DNA from: Candidatus Coatesiibacteriota bacterium
GTDB taxonomy: Bacteria; RBG-13-66-14; B26-G2; WVWN01; G020348885
Reading direction: 5' to 3'
Length of the DNA: 33,529 nucleotides
Assembly (NCBI GenBank): GCA_020348885.1
Contig: CP070755.1
Location: 34,206 to 67,734, forward strand
Below the pieces are notes generated by a model. That model was not told the origin of the DNA and searched no databases. It worked only from the letters and a program-made list of their open reading frames with translations. Position numbers and translations under genes: made by a program. Of the stretch, positions 1 through 6,884 are shown piece by piece; position 1 is the first letter of the stretch; every line of letters starts with the position of its first letter.

Positions 1-1
1 A

Positions 2-1111
2 ATCGTCTATTTGTGAGGTCTGGGCGTTAAGGAGACCGCCAGCGAACACCTACGCAGTCGTCTCTAAACCGGCGAAATCCTGAGCGCCCGGCCCGAGGCG
101 ATTCAAACTATTTGGTTTCGCGCGGGCGTCATTCTCGGTTCAGGTAGCGCGTCTTTCGAGATAATCCGTAACCTCGTGCAGAAAGCGCCTATATTGATAA
201 CGCCGCGTTGGGTCCGTACGCGCACCGAACCCATCGCCGTAACCGACGTTTTATCGTACTTGTCCTCCGCCCGCGAGGTCTACGTGGACGGTAACGTCAT
301 CGTCGATATCGGAGCTGGAATCACTACCTTTGCGGCCATGCTGCAAGGGGCCGCTTCTGTAATGGGATTGCGGCGTCCGCTGGTATCGCTACCGTTTTTC
401 ACGCCCCGTATGGGAGCCTACGGTCTGGTGATGCTTACGCCGGTACCGTACAACATCGCCTCAGCGCTGGTGGAAGGGTTGCGGTCCGAAACGGTGAAGC
501 GGAACGACCACGCCTCGAGGTACTTCCCCGGAATCGAACCGCGGTCTTTCGAACGGGCTTTCCGCGAAGCACTGGCCGAAATAGAGACCGATCAGGTACT
601 GAGCCGCTGGTGCGATGCCTCATTAAACCCGACGTGCGATGTTCGGCCCGTGGCGCGTATCGAGGAAGCGGTTTACGTCGACCGCCGGGAGGTCTCGCTC
701 AACGGTGCGGCGCAGGAAGAGGTCTTCGCCGCCGCCACGACGGTGGGAGGTCGGACCGGGTGGTTCCGGGGGCAATTGTTGTGGCGGTTGCGCGGTTTAC
801 TGGATAAACTCCTGGGCGGCCCGGGATTGGGCAGGGGCCGCCGCGACGGCCGGGAAATCCGGATAGGTGACGCCGTCGACTTCTGGCGCGTGGTCGATTT
901 CCAACCCGACAAACGTTTCCTCCTCGCCTCGCAAATGAAATTACCCGGGAAGGGCTGGCTCGAATTCGCGGTCGACGAAGAGAAACTGGCCGTAACGGCC
1001 TATTTCTATCCGAGGGGCTTGATTGGCCGGACATACTGGTTCCTGACGAAACCGATGCACGCTTTTGCGTTGGGGTGGTTAGCTCGCGACCTTGTTTCCT
1101 CGGCGGGGTAG
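2..1111 (+). pseudogene. Broken NAD(P)-binding (NmrA-like) / DUF2867 protein gene, 5' end outside the window
   Basis: From base 2 one frame reads like the middle of an NmrA-type Rossmann protein, but TGA (14-16) and TAA (65-67) interrupt it. Around the stops the residues still match the family pattern (IVYL-stop-GLG, then SEHLRSRL-stop-TGEIL), followed by the usual FRAGVILGSGSASFE stretch. After base 176 the frame is open to TAG at 1109-1111 and contains a full DUF2867 region, including GWFRGQLLWRLRGLLDKL, DFWRV and the MKLPGKGWLEF stretch. A GTG at 176 could start a 311-residue remnant, but it has no good ribosome-binding site and would lack the nucleotide-binding fold. Both stops are one substitution from sense codons expected there (GGA, GAA). 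I read it as a recently inactivated gene; sequencing error is the alternative. Such proteins often lie near photolyase-type repair genes, which fits the next two genes. Confidence 0.75.
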
Positions 1112-1198
1112 ACCCAATAGTAACTTCCTTGGTCGAAATCGACGGCTAATATCGGAAGTATAATCGATGTACGAACCTGTTTGAAACAAAGGTGCATT

Positions 1199-2167
1199 AT
1201 GCGGGAATTCACGCGACCGGTCGTAGTTATAAGTAAATGCCTGGGATTCGAAGCCGTCCGTTACGACGGTTCGGTCATACACGACGAGTCCGTTCGCGTT
1301 TTCAAGGCACACGTCGATTTCATACCGGTATGTCCCGAGGTCGAAATCGGCCTCGGAGTTCCTCGCGCGCCGGTCCGTATCGTTCAAGACAGCGCGAGAC
1401 GCCGTTTAATCCAACCCGCCACCGGTGCCGACGTGACCGAAAAGATGGAGGCGTTTACTAATTCATTTCTCGACGGCCTGGAGGCGGTGGACGGATTTAT
1501 CCTTAAAAGCCGGTCGCCGAGTTCCGGTATCAAAGACGTAAAGGTTTACGCGAGGGTCGAAAAAGGGGCCCCCGTAAGCAAGGGCCCCGGGTTCTTCGGC
1601 GGCGCCGTCCTGGCGCGCTTCGGACACCTCGCCGTCGAGGACGAGGGCCGTTTGAAGAACCTTCGCATCCGAGAACACTTCCTTACCAAGCTATTCGCGC
1701 TCGCTTCGTTCCGCGAGGTCAAGGTCTCGGGCCGACTCGGAGAACTCGTCAAATTTCATACCCGTAATAAATTTCTATTCATGGCCTACAACCAAACACG
1801 CCTCCGCGCTCTGGGAAAAACCGTAGCCAACCGTGAGCGTTTACCCGCCGCAGAAGTGATACGGGCGTACGAAGAGGATTTCTACGCCGCTTTCGCGAGA
1901 CCGCCGCGTCGTACTGCCAACATTAACGTACTGATGCACGGCCTAGGATATTTCTCCGAACAACTCGGCCGCGAAGAAAAGAGCTTCTTTTTGAACCTCC
2001 TTGACGAGTATCGCGGGGAACGCGTACCGCTGAGTGTTCCGTTAACGGTCTTACGCGAGTACGTCGTCCGATTCGGCGACAAGTATCTCGCTTCGCAGAC
2101 GTTCTTTTCTCCGTTCCCGGCGGAGCTCGTGGATTTAGCGGATTCGGGAAAAGGTAAAACGGAATAA
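1199..2167 (+). CDS. DUF523 and DUF1722 two-domain protein (YbgA-like)
   Basis: A 322-residue protein with an N-terminal DUF523 domain (about 5-155) and a C-terminal DUF1722/YbgA domain (about 165-315). DUF523 marks are SKCLGFE (Cys14), VCPEVEIGLGVPR (Cys45) and the KSRSPSSG loop at 103-110. In the family as I know it this loop normally reads SPSCG; here the codon is tcc, so the third conserved cysteine is serine. DUF1722 marks are FHTRNKFLFMAYNQ, ANINVLMHGLGYFS and QTFFSPFP. The ATG at 1199 has an AAAGGTG-like ribosome site just upstream and is preferred to the TTG at 1181. The function is unproven. DUF1722 is the family of E. coli YbgA, encoded beside photolyase, and the conserved cysteines suggest a metal or Fe-S site. 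The next gene starts 2 nt after the stop, so they are probably one operon. A TATAAT at 1159-1164 has no convincing -35 box. Confidence 0.88.
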   Translation: MREFTRPVVVISKCLGFEAVRYDGSVIHDESVRVFKAHVDFIPVCPEVEIGLGVPRAPVRIVQDSARRRLIQPATGADVTEKMEAFTNSFLDGLEAVDGFILKSRSPSSGIKDVKVYARVEKGAPVSKGPGFFGGAVLARFGHLAVEDEGRLKNLRIREHFLTKLFALASFREVKVSGRLGELVKFHTRNKFLFMAYNQTRLRALGKTVANRERLPAAEVIRAYEEDFYAAFARPPRRTANINVLMHGLGYFSEQLGREEKSFFLNLLDEYRGERVPLSVPLTVLREYVVRFGDKYLASQTFFSPFPAELVDLADSGKGKTE

Positions 2168-2169
2168 CC

Positions 2170-2577
2170 GTGCAGACCTTTCTCCCCTACGACGATTTCG
2201 AAAAGTGCGCCCAGTGTCTGGATTCACGACGGCTGGGCAACCAACGGCTGGAGGCTTTAATAATACTGCGGACTCTAAGGCGGCAGGGACCGCAGGGGTG
2301 GCGACATCACCCGGCGGTAAAGATGTGGAAAGGATACGAAGACGCCCTGGCTCATTATCTCAATTGCATGATCGACGAATGGGTACGGCGGGGATACCGT
2401 AATACAATTCGACGGCGGCGCGTGCGACGGCCGATTTTATTGCCTGCGTGGCTTGGGGACGAAAGATTGCACGCGAGCCACCGAAGCAACTTGCTATGTA
2501 AAGACCCAACCTGGTACGGCAGATTTGGTTGGAAGGAATTACCGGGATTACCATATTTTTGGCCGGTTGCCGGTTAA
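2170..2577 (+). CDS. MSMEG_6728-family protein, possible pyrimidine-dimer DNA glycosylase relative
   Basis: A 135-residue basic protein starting with GTG 2 nt after the DUF523/DUF1722 gene. It shows the pattern of the small MSMEG_6728 family: MQTFLPYDDF at the N-terminus, LDSRRLGNQRLEALIIL (Glu28 in the conserved helix), WRHHPAVKMWKGYEDAL, the HASHRSNLL segment and a PYFWP end. From memory this family is annotated as related to the T4 endonuclease V type of pyrimidine-dimer glycosylase; that is established knowledge recalled, not checked. If so, the protein would cut the glycosidic bond at UV photoproducts in DNA. The coupling to a YbgA-like gene and a nearby DUF2867 remnant supports a UV-damage role. 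Length is normal for the family. The 226-bp gap after it holds only an ECF-type promoter motif. Confidence 0.65.
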   Translation: MQTFLPYDDFEKCAQCLDSRRLGNQRLEALIILRTLRRQGPQGWRHHPAVKMWKGYEDALAHYLNCMIDEWVRRGYRNTIRRRRVRRPILLPAWLGDERLHASHRSNLLCKDPTWYGRFGWKELPGLPYFWPVAG

Positions 2578-2717
2578 CGGCTATGGTCCTCTCGTCGGTA
2601 AAGAGGATTACCCCGTATGGACAACATACAAGAACGACTCGAAGACGACCGAGTCGAACGCAATAATGACTAGCCGAACATAAACCCGAATTAACCGGCG
2701 TCGTCGATAAAATAACC

Positions 2718-2746
2718 GCAAGTTTCTGAGGCTGTACCTGTCTAAA
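2718..2746 (+). promoter_or_regulatory. Putative ECF-sigma promoter (copy 1)
   Basis: GCAAGTT at 2718-2724, a 16-nt spacer and TCTAAA at 2741-2746. The same two elements, same spacer length and same flank (CGATAAA before, T after) recur at 3703-3731 in front of the anti-sigma gene. The layout resembles RpoE-type promoters (AACTT-like -35, TCTRA-like -10). It lies about 58 bp upstream of the secreted protein gene at 2804. Assignment to the sigma factor at 5426 is inference. Confidence 0.6.
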
Positions 2747-2803
2747 TTATTGTAGTATTCCGGGTGGAAGAATCGGACGCCTCAACGGAAACCGGGAGGG
2801 AAG

Positions 2804-3526
2804 ATGAAGGTAAACCTAGTAGTAGCAATGTTATTGGTACCGCTCGTCGCAGGCGCGCAACCGCCGGGGCCGGACGGGCGAGGATTCCCGGGCGAGGGCC
2901 GCCCCGACAGAGAGAATTTCGACCCGAAAGCCATGATGGACGAACTGATGGCCGAGTCTTACGATGCCCGGGGAAAAGTCGATTACGCTGCAGACCTTCT
3001 ATACCCGGCGTCCGAAACCTTATTCGCTCTGGTTAATGAAGTCACGCCGTTACCGGTACTGTCGGTCGGATGGGATGATATACGTACCGCCCTGGCCGAC
3101 GCGTTCGACAACGAAGAATTGGAAGCTGCGGAAAAAAATTACTTAACCTACCTCGAGGAGTCCGGTAACCGCCGGGAGGCGCTCAACGACGCGTGGAAGG
3201 ATAATGACGAGCGAGAACAGATAATAGGCCGACTGGCCGAATCCCAGGACATACTCGTTTCGGTACGGTATGACGTCGAATCCGCCGTAGAGATAAGTAA
3301 AGGCGCGCGGGACGACTTAAAGGAATCGTCGAAAATGATGGAGGAATTAAAATCCATGGCTTCCAGGATGCCCCCGTCCCCACGCGGGGATTCTCGCGGA
3401 CCGGACGAAGACGATATCAAATCTCTTTCGGTCGAAATAGACGCGATGGACGCGGCGGAGGAAAAAGCCGAAACCCAAATCAAATTCGGTAAGGATCTCC
3501 TGAAAAAACTCGGTAAGATACCATAA
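2804..3526 (+). CDS. Secreted helical protein of unknown function, probable ECF regulon member
   Basis: A 240-residue protein with a clear signal peptide (MKVNLVVAMLLVPLVAGA, cleavage likely near residue 18), then a Pro/Gly/Asp-rich segment (19-43) and a mostly alpha-helical, charged body. The start is fixed by GGGAGGG upstream of the ATG. I do not recognise a family. The Pro/Gly-rich mature N-terminus and the charged helices recall the two Spy-like proteins encoded downstream, but no clear LTxxQ motif is visible. There are no cysteines. The putative ECF promoter at 2718-2746 lies upstream, matching the one before the anti-sigma gene, so it is probably induced together with that operon and acts in the periplasm. 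No terminator was recognised in the 223-bp gap that follows. Confidence 0.8.
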   Translation: MKVNLVVAMLLVPLVAGAQPPGPDGRGFPGEGRPDRENFDPKAMMDELMAESYDARGKVDYAADLLYPASETLFALVNEVTPLPVLSVGWDDIRTALADAFDNEELEAAEKNYLTYLEESGNRREALNDAWKDNDEREQIIGRLAESQDILVSVRYDVESAVEISKGARDDLKESSKMMEELKSMASRMPPSPRGDSRGPDEDDIKSLSVEIDAMDAAEEKAETQIKFGKDLLKKLGKIP

Positions 3527-3702
3527 ACGTCTCCATAGCCGGAATAACGAAGCTAAAGGCGGATTAAAAATAACCCTCCTCTTAAAAAGGCGTCATCGCC
3601 GCCCGTAATCGCTTATCAAAAAGGCGTTCCGGTTCTTTCGGCCCAAAACAAACGTTAGATAATTCCGTTGTCGATTTAATCTTCAATCATCGATAAACGA
3701 CC

Positions 3703-3731
3703 GCAAGTTTTCTGCTATAAGCCGGTCTAAA
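3703..3731 (+). promoter_or_regulatory. Putative ECF-sigma promoter (copy 2), autoregulatory
   Basis: GCAAGTT at 3703-3709, 16-nt spacer, TCTAAA at 3726-3731, matching the copy at 2718-2746. The expected start of transcription (around 3738) would give a leader of only about 12 nt, just enough for the GAAGGGG-type ribosome site before ATG 3750. This geometry supports a real promoter and autoregulation of the operon that ends with the ECF sigma gene. Confidence 0.65.
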
Positions 3732-3749
3732 TAGGTGAAGGGGAAAGTT

Positions 3750-4205
3750 ATGGACTGCATAGACAAGAAGAAGATATCGGCATATCTGGACGGCGAAACG
3801 CCCAAAAGCGAACGGGCGCGAATCGAAAAACACCTCGCGGAGTGTCCCGCGTGCCGGACCGAAGCGAACGAACTTGCGGCCGTATCGGACGCGCTGGACG
3901 TTCTCGAAGGGCTGGAACCGGACGCGTATTTCGCCGCGCGCGTCAAGCGGCTCGCGACGGAGCGAAAACAACACGGTTGGTTCGGCCGCGCCCTCGTACC
4001 GGCTGCGGCTACGGTGGCCGCGGCGGCGTTCTTGCTTCTAGGCGGTTTCATCGGACAAGCGCTACATGCCGCGTACCTCGTCGAACGGTCGGAAGCCGGC
4101 GGCGAATTCGCCGAATACGCCGAAACTTCGGCTATCGAAGACTACCCGGAAGGTACCCTCGGCGAAGTTTTGGACGACTTCCCGCTGAACGGAGGTAACA
4201 TATGA
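3750..4205 (+). CDS. Membrane-anchored zinc-binding anti-sigma factor (zf-HC2 type)
   Basis: A 151-residue protein with the anti-sigma zinc fold at the N-terminus: Cys3, then His28, Cys32 and Cys35 in KHLAECPAC. An alpha-helical linker follows, one transmembrane helix at about 81-105 (Ala/Leu/Gly-rich), and an acidic periplasmic tail of about 45 residues. Proteins of this class hold an ECF sigma factor at the membrane until an envelope signal releases it. The ATG at 3750 has a purine-rich ribosome site and sits just after the ECF-type promoter, so I prefer it to the GTG at 3735. Its stop overlaps the next start (ATGA at 4202-4205), so translation is coupled to the CnrX/Spy-like gene. The cognate sigma factor is the fourth gene of the same operon. 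Confidence 0.85.
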   Translation: MDCIDKKKISAYLDGETPKSERARIEKHLAECPACRTEANELAAVSDALDVLEGLEPDAYFAARVKRLATERKQHGWFGRALVPAAATVAAAAFLLLGGFIGQALHAAYLVERSEAGGEFAEYAETSAIEDYPEGTLGEVLDDFPLNGGNI

Positions 4206-4783
4206 AGGATAAAATACTGATAGGCCTAGTAATCGCTCTGATACTATCCCTGGCGTTAAACGTGGGAACGGTCGGTACGTTCATCTTCCTGGCGGTCGTC
4301 AAAACGGAGGTCCACGGCCCATCCGACGGCCTGGGAGAGAAACTGGAGTTGACGCCCGAACAAAAGGAGAAGTTCAAAGAAAATCGGGAAGATATGAAAG
4401 AACAGGCCGAGCCGATAAGACGTGAACTGGACGAGAAAAGGTCCGAAGTAATAGAGCTTTTAAAAGAACCGGAACCGGATACGGCCAGGCGCGACGAGTT
4501 GTTCAAAGAGATAGCCAGCTTACAGGTCCAACTGGAGATACTCGTGTTCGACCACATGCACGAGACGGCGCAAGTACTGACGCCGGAACAACGCGAGGTT
4601 TTCTTCGAACACCTGGAATGTAAATTCGGACCGGGGCGGGGCCCGTTCGAGCAAAGACACCCCCACTTACGCGGTCACTACGGCGGATTACACGGTCCGC
4701 CGCACGGATACGAAGAAGGTTTGGGCCGCCACGGGCCTCCGCCCGGCTACGAGGGCAAACCCCCGCCCCCCGACACGGAATAG
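4202..4783 (+). CDS. Membrane-anchored Spy/CpxP or CnrX-like (Metal_resist-type) periplasmic sensor
   Basis: A 193-residue protein with an uncleaved-looking N-terminal transmembrane helix (about 5-33) and a periplasmic helical domain. The domain has two LTPEQ motifs (50-54 and 126-130), the hallmark of the Spy/CpxP/heavy-metal-resistance superfamily. Between them is a long charged hairpin, with FDHMHE (His118, His120) just before the second motif, a plausible metal ligand pair. The tail after 142 is Gly/Pro-rich with about six histidines. It overlaps the anti-sigma gene by 4 nt. The topology and gene neighbours match CnrX of the CnrYXH nickel/cobalt system, where a membrane-tethered sensor works with an anti-sigma factor on an ECF sigma factor. 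Role as a sensor is inference; metal specificity cannot be read from sequence. Confidence 0.75.
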   Translation: MKDKILIGLVIALILSLALNVGTVGTFIFLAVVKTEVHGPSDGLGEKLELTPEQKEKFKENREDMKEQAEPIRRELDEKRSEVIELLKEPEPDTARRDELFKEIASLQVQLEILVFDHMHETAQVLTPEQREVFFEHLECKFGPGRGPFEQRHPHLRGHYGGLHGPPHGYEEGLGRHGPPPGYEGKPPPPDTE

Positions 4784-4833
4784 AAACGGGTTCGACAACA
4801 ATGGAAATATCTTACGGAAAGGAGTTATGGATT

Positions 4834-5352
4834 ATGGCGGTATTAAAAAAGGCGATCTATTTGTTCCTCATATCGGTCGTCGCGGTAACGATCAGTTCGT
4901 GGGCATTCGGAGGCGGACCCGGCGGCGGGCTACCGACTGACGGACAGAAAGGGCCGAAAGGGCTCTTCGGAATCTTGGACGAGGACCAGCGGGAAACCGT
5001 CAAAGCGATGCTGGAAGAGAACCGCGAAGAAATGGAAGGTCTTCGGGAGGAAATGGATAGCCTACGCGCGGAGTTACACGAACTGATTAAATCCGAAGCC
5101 GGCGCGACGACCCTGGATGCCAAAATCGAGGAAATCGGCGCGCTTCATACCGAGATGATGAAGAATCAGGTGAACCTACGCGTCGAGATCCGCAAGCTGC
5201 TTACCGAAGAACAGAAGGCCCAACTCGACGAGATGGAAGCAGAAATGGGCACCGGCGGGCGCATGGGCGGCCCCGATAAAGGACTAAAGCACGGCAAAGG
5301 CGGGCGCGGACCGGGCGCCGGTTGGCCTCCGCCGGAGGATCTGAGCGAATAA
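4834..5352 (+). CDS. Secreted Spy/CpxP-like periplasmic protein
   Basis: A 172-residue protein with a signal peptide (1-25, ending near SSWAFG), a Gly-rich mature start and a helical hairpin typical of Spy/CpxP. It has a first motif LDEDQRETVKAML (48-60), a Glu-rich coil (61-120) and a second motif LLTEEQKAQLD (122-132). The C-terminus is Gly/Pro/Lys-rich. Spy proteins are periplasmic chaperones and CpxP is a stress-sensor accessory. The ATG at 4834 is chosen because AAGGAG lies 9 nt upstream and it begins a normal signal peptide; ATG 4801 would add 11 residues without a ribosome site. It differs from the preceding gene in being released rather than membrane-tethered and in lacking the His-rich tail. 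It is probably co-expressed with the sigma factor. Confidence 0.8.
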   Translation: MAVLKKAIYLFLISVVAVTISSWAFGGGPGGGLPTDGQKGPKGLFGILDEDQRETVKAMLEENREEMEGLREEMDSLRAELHELIKSEAGATTLDAKIEEIGALHTEMMKNQVNLRVEIRKLLTEEQKAQLDEMEAEMGTGGRMGGPDKGLKHGKGGRGPGAGWPPPEDLSE

Positions 5353-5370
5353 CGGCGATACGACACGCGA

Positions 5371-5397
5371 CGGGCGGCCCCTTAGCGGGGCTGCCCG
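5371..5397 (+). promoter_or_regulatory. GC-rich hairpin between the Spy-like gene and the sigma gene
   Basis: An 11-bp inverted repeat (CGGGCGGCCCC / GGGGCTGCCCG, one G-U pair) with a 5-nt loop. No T-run follows, so it is not a standard terminator. It could be a processing or attenuation element that lowers expression of the sigma gene relative to the upstream genes. Confidence 0.45.
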
Positions 5398-5425
5398 CGT
5401 AAATACGGTATAACGAAACGGCGAC

Positions 5426-5998
5426 GTGGCCAAGTCTACCGACAAAGCAGGGTCGGAACCGAATGACGCGGACCTTATCGCAGCCACCGCGAACGGCGAC
5501 GCTGACGCGTTCGAAACCCTCATAAGGAAGTACGAACGGCGGGTGTTGAGCACGGCGTTCCGTTACCTCGGCGAAACCACCGCCGCCGAGAACGCGGCCC
5601 AGGAGATTTTCTTGAAAGTGTGGCGCAATGCGAAGCGTTTCCGCGGAAAGTCCTCGTTCTCGACATGGCTCTATCGGATCGCCGTCAACCACTGCATTAA
5701 CGCGAAGGCTAAACGCCGGAAAACCGTACCTATTAGCGAAGCCATCGGCGAAGAAGGTCCGAACGTAGAAGAACGGTACGAAAAGGAGAGAACGATTCGG
5801 GCCGTAAGGGAGGCGGTAGACGGCTTACCCACTAAACAAAGGATGGCGTTGGTACTATCGAAGTTCGACGGGCGTTCTTACAAAGAAATAGCCGAGGTAA
5901 TGGGCGTGTCGCTGTCATCTATCGAGGCGCTGATTTACAGGGCCAAACGAAACCTGAGAAGAAAGCTGGCGCCGTTAACGGAAAGAAACGCCTTATAA
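5426..5998 (+). CDS. ECF-family RNA polymerase sigma factor (RpoE-like)
   Basis: A 190-residue sigma-70 family protein with region 2 at about 22-92 (DADAFETLIRKYERRVLSTA, AENAAQEIFLKVWRN, FSTWLYRIAVNHCINAKAKR) and region 4 at about 125-180 (LPTKQRMALVLSKFDGRSYKEI, GVSLSSIEALIYRAKRNLR). No region 3 is present, as in all ECF factors. It begins with GTG and has no strong ribosome site, which, with the upstream hairpin at 5371-5397, suggests low expression. It lies fourth after the anti-sigma and two Spy-like genes. The probable targets in this window are the two matching promoters at 2718 and 3703. A strong terminator follows. Confidence 0.93.
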   Translation: MAKSTDKAGSEPNDADLIAATANGDADAFETLIRKYERRVLSTAFRYLGETTAAENAAQEIFLKVWRNAKRFRGKSSFSTWLYRIAVNHCINAKAKRRKTVPISEAIGEEGPNVEERYEKERTIRAVREAVDGLPTKQRMALVLSKFDGRSYKEIAEVMGVSLSSIEALIYRAKRNLRRKLAPLTERNAL

Positions 5999-6037
5999 CG
6001 TACTGCTTACAAAAACCTCCCCTTCTACTCTGGTACA

Positions 6038-6069
6038 CGGGCGCGGATATTCCGCGCCCGTCGTTTTTT
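6038..6069 (+). terminator. Rho-independent terminator of the ECF operon
   Basis: A perfect 10-bp stem (CGGGCGCGGA / TCCGCGCCCG) with a TAT loop, then TCGTTTTTT. It separates the ECF operon from the AMMECR1 gene. Confidence 0.9.
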
Positions 6070-6159
6070 ACCGGCCGGCCGCGAACGACCCGCATTCCGG
6101 TTGCGCGGCGCGCCTTCTTATGATAATTTAACCGTCCGCTTGCCGGAAAGCGGTACGTT

Positions 6160-6849
6160 ATGAGCACGTGTCGGCGGAAACGAACCGTTTTCTATATTTT
6201 TACACTCGCGGTACCAACCATCGCCGCGCTGACCGCCTGCGGCGAAAAGGAGGTCGAAATGGTCGAGGCGGAAGATACGGGCGAAGTCATATACGAAACG
6301 GCGGACGAGGCTCTTCTCGACATCGCCAGGCGGTCGGTTACAACTATGGTCCGTGACGGCGAGACGTACGAACCGCCGGTCCCGGAAGAGTTCCCCGAGT
6401 TGCTGGAAGAGTCCGGGGTATTCGTTACACTCGAGAAGCGTGGCAACCTACGCGGTTGCATCGGCTACGTCTTCCCGGTAAAACCGTTGTATATAGGCGT
6501 CCGGGACAACGCGATAAGCGCCGCGGTCCGGGACCCCCGGTTTCCGCCCGTCGCCGAAGAGGAATTATACGAACTCGCCGTGGAGATAAGTATAATGACG
6601 CCGCTGGCGGAAACCGACTGGCGGGACATCGAGGTCGGGCGCCACGGGTTGTACATCGAGGGCCACGGCCGCGCTGGGCTGCTGCTCCCCCAGGTCGCGA
6701 CGGATTTGGGCTGGGACGAAGCGACGTTCCTGACTCACGTGTGTTACAAAGCGGGATTGCCGCCCGACGCCTATACGGACCCGGAGGTCAAGCTCTTCAC
6801 GTTCCAGGCCCGGGTCTTCGGCGGGCCGTTAATCGAGAAACCGGCATAA
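6160..6849 (+). CDS. AMMECR1-domain protein, apparently a lipoprotein
   Basis: A 229-residue reading with an AMMECR1 domain (about 45-225), marked by GNLRGCIGYV with Cys100, AAVRDPRFPPV and VEISIMTPL. AMMECR1 proteins are widespread and of uncertain biochemical role. The first 27 residues form a lipoprotein signal: a basic start (CRRKR), a hydrophobic stretch and an LTAC lipobox with Cys27. A second in-frame ATG at 6259 is preceded by a near-perfect Shine-Dalgarno (6245-6253) and would give a 196-residue cytosolic form containing the entire domain. The ribosome site before 6160 is weak. Either start, or both, may be used. The gene heads a co-directional run; the exported 5'-nucleotidase starts 35 nt downstream, compatible with an envelope location for the long form. 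Confidence 0.88.
   Translation: MSTCRRKRTVFYIFTLAVPTIAALTACGEKEVEMVEAEDTGEVIYETADEALLDIARRSVTTMVRDGETYEPPVPEEFPELLEESGVFVTLEKRGNLRGCIGYVFPVKPLYIGVRDNAISAAVRDPRFPPVAEEELYELAVEISIMTPLAETDWRDIEVGRHGLYIEGHGRAGLLLPQVATDLGWDEATFLTHVCYKAGLPPDAYTDPEVKLFTFQARVFGGPLIEKPA
6245..6253 (+). promoter_or_regulatory. Strong internal Shine-Dalgarno site in the AMMECR1 gene
   Basis: AAAAGGAGG, 5 nt upstream of an in-frame ATG at 6259. It is the best ribosome-binding site of this gene and would start translation after the lipoprotein signal, at the beginning of the AMMECR1 part. It could be chance, since it encodes Glu-Lys-Glu. Confidence 0.5.
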
Positions 6850-6884
6850 ACAGGCCGAAACCATATAGAAAGGGAGATCATAAA

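Noticed and set aside
2-67. Reassigned stop codons (TGA as Gly or Sec, TAA as sense) explaining the in-frame stops here and at 23625
   Set aside because: Many intact genes in the window end properly at TGA or TAA, often overlapping the next start, and no other gene has an internal stop. No selenocysteine-type hairpin was recognised after the TGA.
6456-6884. Long N-terminal extension of the 5'-nucleotidase
   Set aside because: It overlaps the AMMECR1 gene in another frame; ATG 6885 has a ribosome site and starts a signal peptide.
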